Position numbers and translations under genes: made by a program. A DNA stretch of 64,000 nt from assembly GCA_021325555.1 (NCBI GenBank), contig JAJPGY010000021.1, positions 1 to 64,000 of the forward strand. The letters run 5' to 3'. Positions within the stretch are counted from its first letter, which is position 1, and each line of letters starts with the position of its first letter. A model generated the notes under the pieces. It was given only the letters and a program-made list of their open reading frames with translations, had not been told where the DNA came from and ran no database searches. Source of the stretch: Pseudomonadota bacterium. Its GTDB lineage: Bacteria; Cyanobacteriota; Vampirovibrionia; Obscuribacterales; Obscuribacteraceae. This document shows positions 62,905-64,000 of this stretch, in pieces.

Positions 62905-64000
62905 GTGGCGGACGTGCACAGACGGTGCAAGCAAAAGGTGAAGGCCACGGCCAGCCCGCGCAGCAGCGGGCACACGCTGCCACCCGTGTTCTTGCCGCTG
63001 GCGATTGCCGTCCTGGTGCTTTCGGTTGGCGGCTACTTCCTCTGGCGCTGGCTGCACCCGGGCGAGGCCGGCAGGCTGCACGTGAGCGGGAGGATAGAGG
63101 GCTACGAGGTGAACATCGGGGCGAAGATCGGCGGCCGCGTTGATTTTATCGCTGTTCGCGAAGGAGACACGGTGACCACTGGCCAGCCGATCGTCAAAAT
63201 CAGCGATGACGACATTCAAGCGCAGCTGAGGGGCGCCAATGCCCGCCTGCAAAAGGCCGTCGATCAAAGGGAACAGGCGCAAGACCAGATCCAGGTGACC
63301 AAAAGCCAGATCGACGAGGCGAATTACAACTTCCACCAGGCGCGTCAGGACATGCTCGGGCGCATCACCCAGGCCACGGAGCAGGTGTCGGCAAGCGAGG
63401 CGCAGCTCTCGCAGGCGGAGGCCGACCTGAAACAAGCCCAGTACGACCTCAGTCTGGCCGCCATTCGTAAGGAGCGCTATGGCAAGCTGGTGGCCAAGGG
63501 TGCCGTTATGCAGGATCAATACGATCAAGCTGCCACTACATACGATACCGCAGCGGCGACGGTGGCCGCCAGGCAGGCAGCCGTGGAAGCGGCCCGGAAG
63601 CAGCTCAGCGCCCAGAAGGGCTTTCTTACGCAGGCTCGTGCCACCCGCTTCAATCCTCCAATCCGCTCGGCGCAGGTCGACGCGCTCGAGAAGCAGGAGA
63701 AGCTGTACGAGGCCCAGTTGCGAGCCGCCGCCAAGGAGATTGCCAATGCCAAAGCGGCGGTTGACGAGATCAAAGCCAACATCAGCTACCTCAATATCAA
63801 CAGCCCGATAAACGGCATCACCACCGCCCGCGCCGTCGAGCCCGGCGCCGTCGTCGTGCCCGGTCAAACGGTGCTGTCGCTTATCAACCTGGACACCGTC
63901 TACCTGCGGGGGTATGTTCCGGAAGGGCAGATCGGTCGCGTGAGGGTGGGACAGAAGGCTCTCGTCTATCTGGACTCGGCGCCGAAGAAAGGCATCGACG
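62905..64000 (+). CDS. HlyD/EmrA-type membrane fusion protein (3' end outside window)
   Basis: An open frame from GTG 62905 to the window end, more than 365 residues. It has one N-terminal membrane anchor (LPLAIAVLVLSVGGYFLW) and a biotinyl-lipoyl half-motif (GRVDFIAVREGDTVTTGQPIVKI). A long coiled coil follows (about residues 105-270), then the second lipoyl half (INSPINGITTARAVEPGAVV) and the start of the beta-barrel. It links an inner-membrane transporter, probably encoded further right, to the TolC-family duct. No strong ribosome site is seen; GTG 62914 and 62938 are other choices. Confidence 0.9.
   Translation, partial: MADVHRRCKQKVKATASPRSSGHTLPPVFLPLAIAVLVLSVGGYFLWRWLHPGEAGRLHVSGRIEGYEVNIGAKIGGRVDFIAVREGDTVTTGQPIVKISDDDIQAQLRGANARLQKAVDQREQAQDQIQVTKSQIDEANYNFHQARQDMLGRITQATEQVSASEAQLSQAEADLKQAQYDLSLAAIRKERYGKLVAKGAVMQDQYDQAATTYDTAAATVAARQAAVEAARKQLSAQKGFLTQARATRFNPPIRSAQVDALEKQEKLYEAQLRAAAKEIANAKAAVDEIKANISYLNINSPINGITTARAVEPGAVVVPGQTVLSLINLDTVYLRGYVPEGQIGRVRVGQKALVYLDSAPKKGID

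Overview
The window looks like chromosomal DNA of a GC-rich, Gram-negative bacterium. Outer-membrane features include a TolC-family protein, an HlyD-type membrane fusion protein and many signal peptides. The gene mix includes a Ser/Thr kinase with a TPR tail, a secreted TPR-CHAT protein, a haemagglutinin-like FecR protein, a LysM protein and an SmtA-type metallothionein. This mix recalls non-photosynthetic relatives of Cyanobacteria (Vampirovibrionia/Melainabacteria, Obscuribacterales-like). That placement is inference from gene content and has not been tested by phylogeny. There are no IS elements, phage genes, tRNAs or CRISPR arrays that I can see.

Layout: (1) 1-690 is the 3' end of an rRNA operon (23S end, spacer, 5S, terminator). 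(2) 737-8974 holds a class III aminotransferase, a broken alpha/beta hydrolase, an aldo/keto reductase and several secreted or unknown proteins. Two of these genes, a small pilin-like secreted protein (3331-3852) and a VIT-domain membrane protein (7148-8974), share a protein module and a closely similar upstream control region. They are the most unusual signal in the window. (3) 9109-16583 runs rightward: malQ, two unknown or TPR proteins, an SRPBCC protein and recQ. (4) 16586-29886 holds small secreted proteins, a protein with three internal repeats, an MFS exporter, clpS-clpA, a DUF900-like hydrolase, a LysM protein, a membrane protein and a class A penicillin-binding protein. (5) 29936-41558 holds a tandem pair of exported alpha/beta hydrolases, then a surface-type cluster: TPR protein, 1611-residue haemagglutinin/FecR protein and TPR-CHAT protease-like protein. 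(6) 41681-48153 holds a repeat-rich His/Asn protein, a Ser/Thr kinase, a glycine-zipper protein, an LRV-repeat protein, a CxxCxxC protein and a YD-repeat-like protein. (7) 48150-59517 is a leftward purine operon, purF-purC-purD-purN-purL-purQ-purM-purH, with overlapping starts and stops; purL carries an extraordinary Lys/Pro/Ala/Ser repeat tail. (8) 59812-64000 holds a half-size TauE/SafE protein with a metallothionein, and a TetR-TolC operon divergent from an hlyD-like gene across a clear palindromic operator.

The purine operon covers most of PRPP-to-IMP synthesis; purB and purE/purK are not in the window. The TetR/TolC/HlyD set is a self-regulated export system. Gene starts were chosen by Shine-Dalgarno spacing and signal-peptide position where they differ from the longest open frame.
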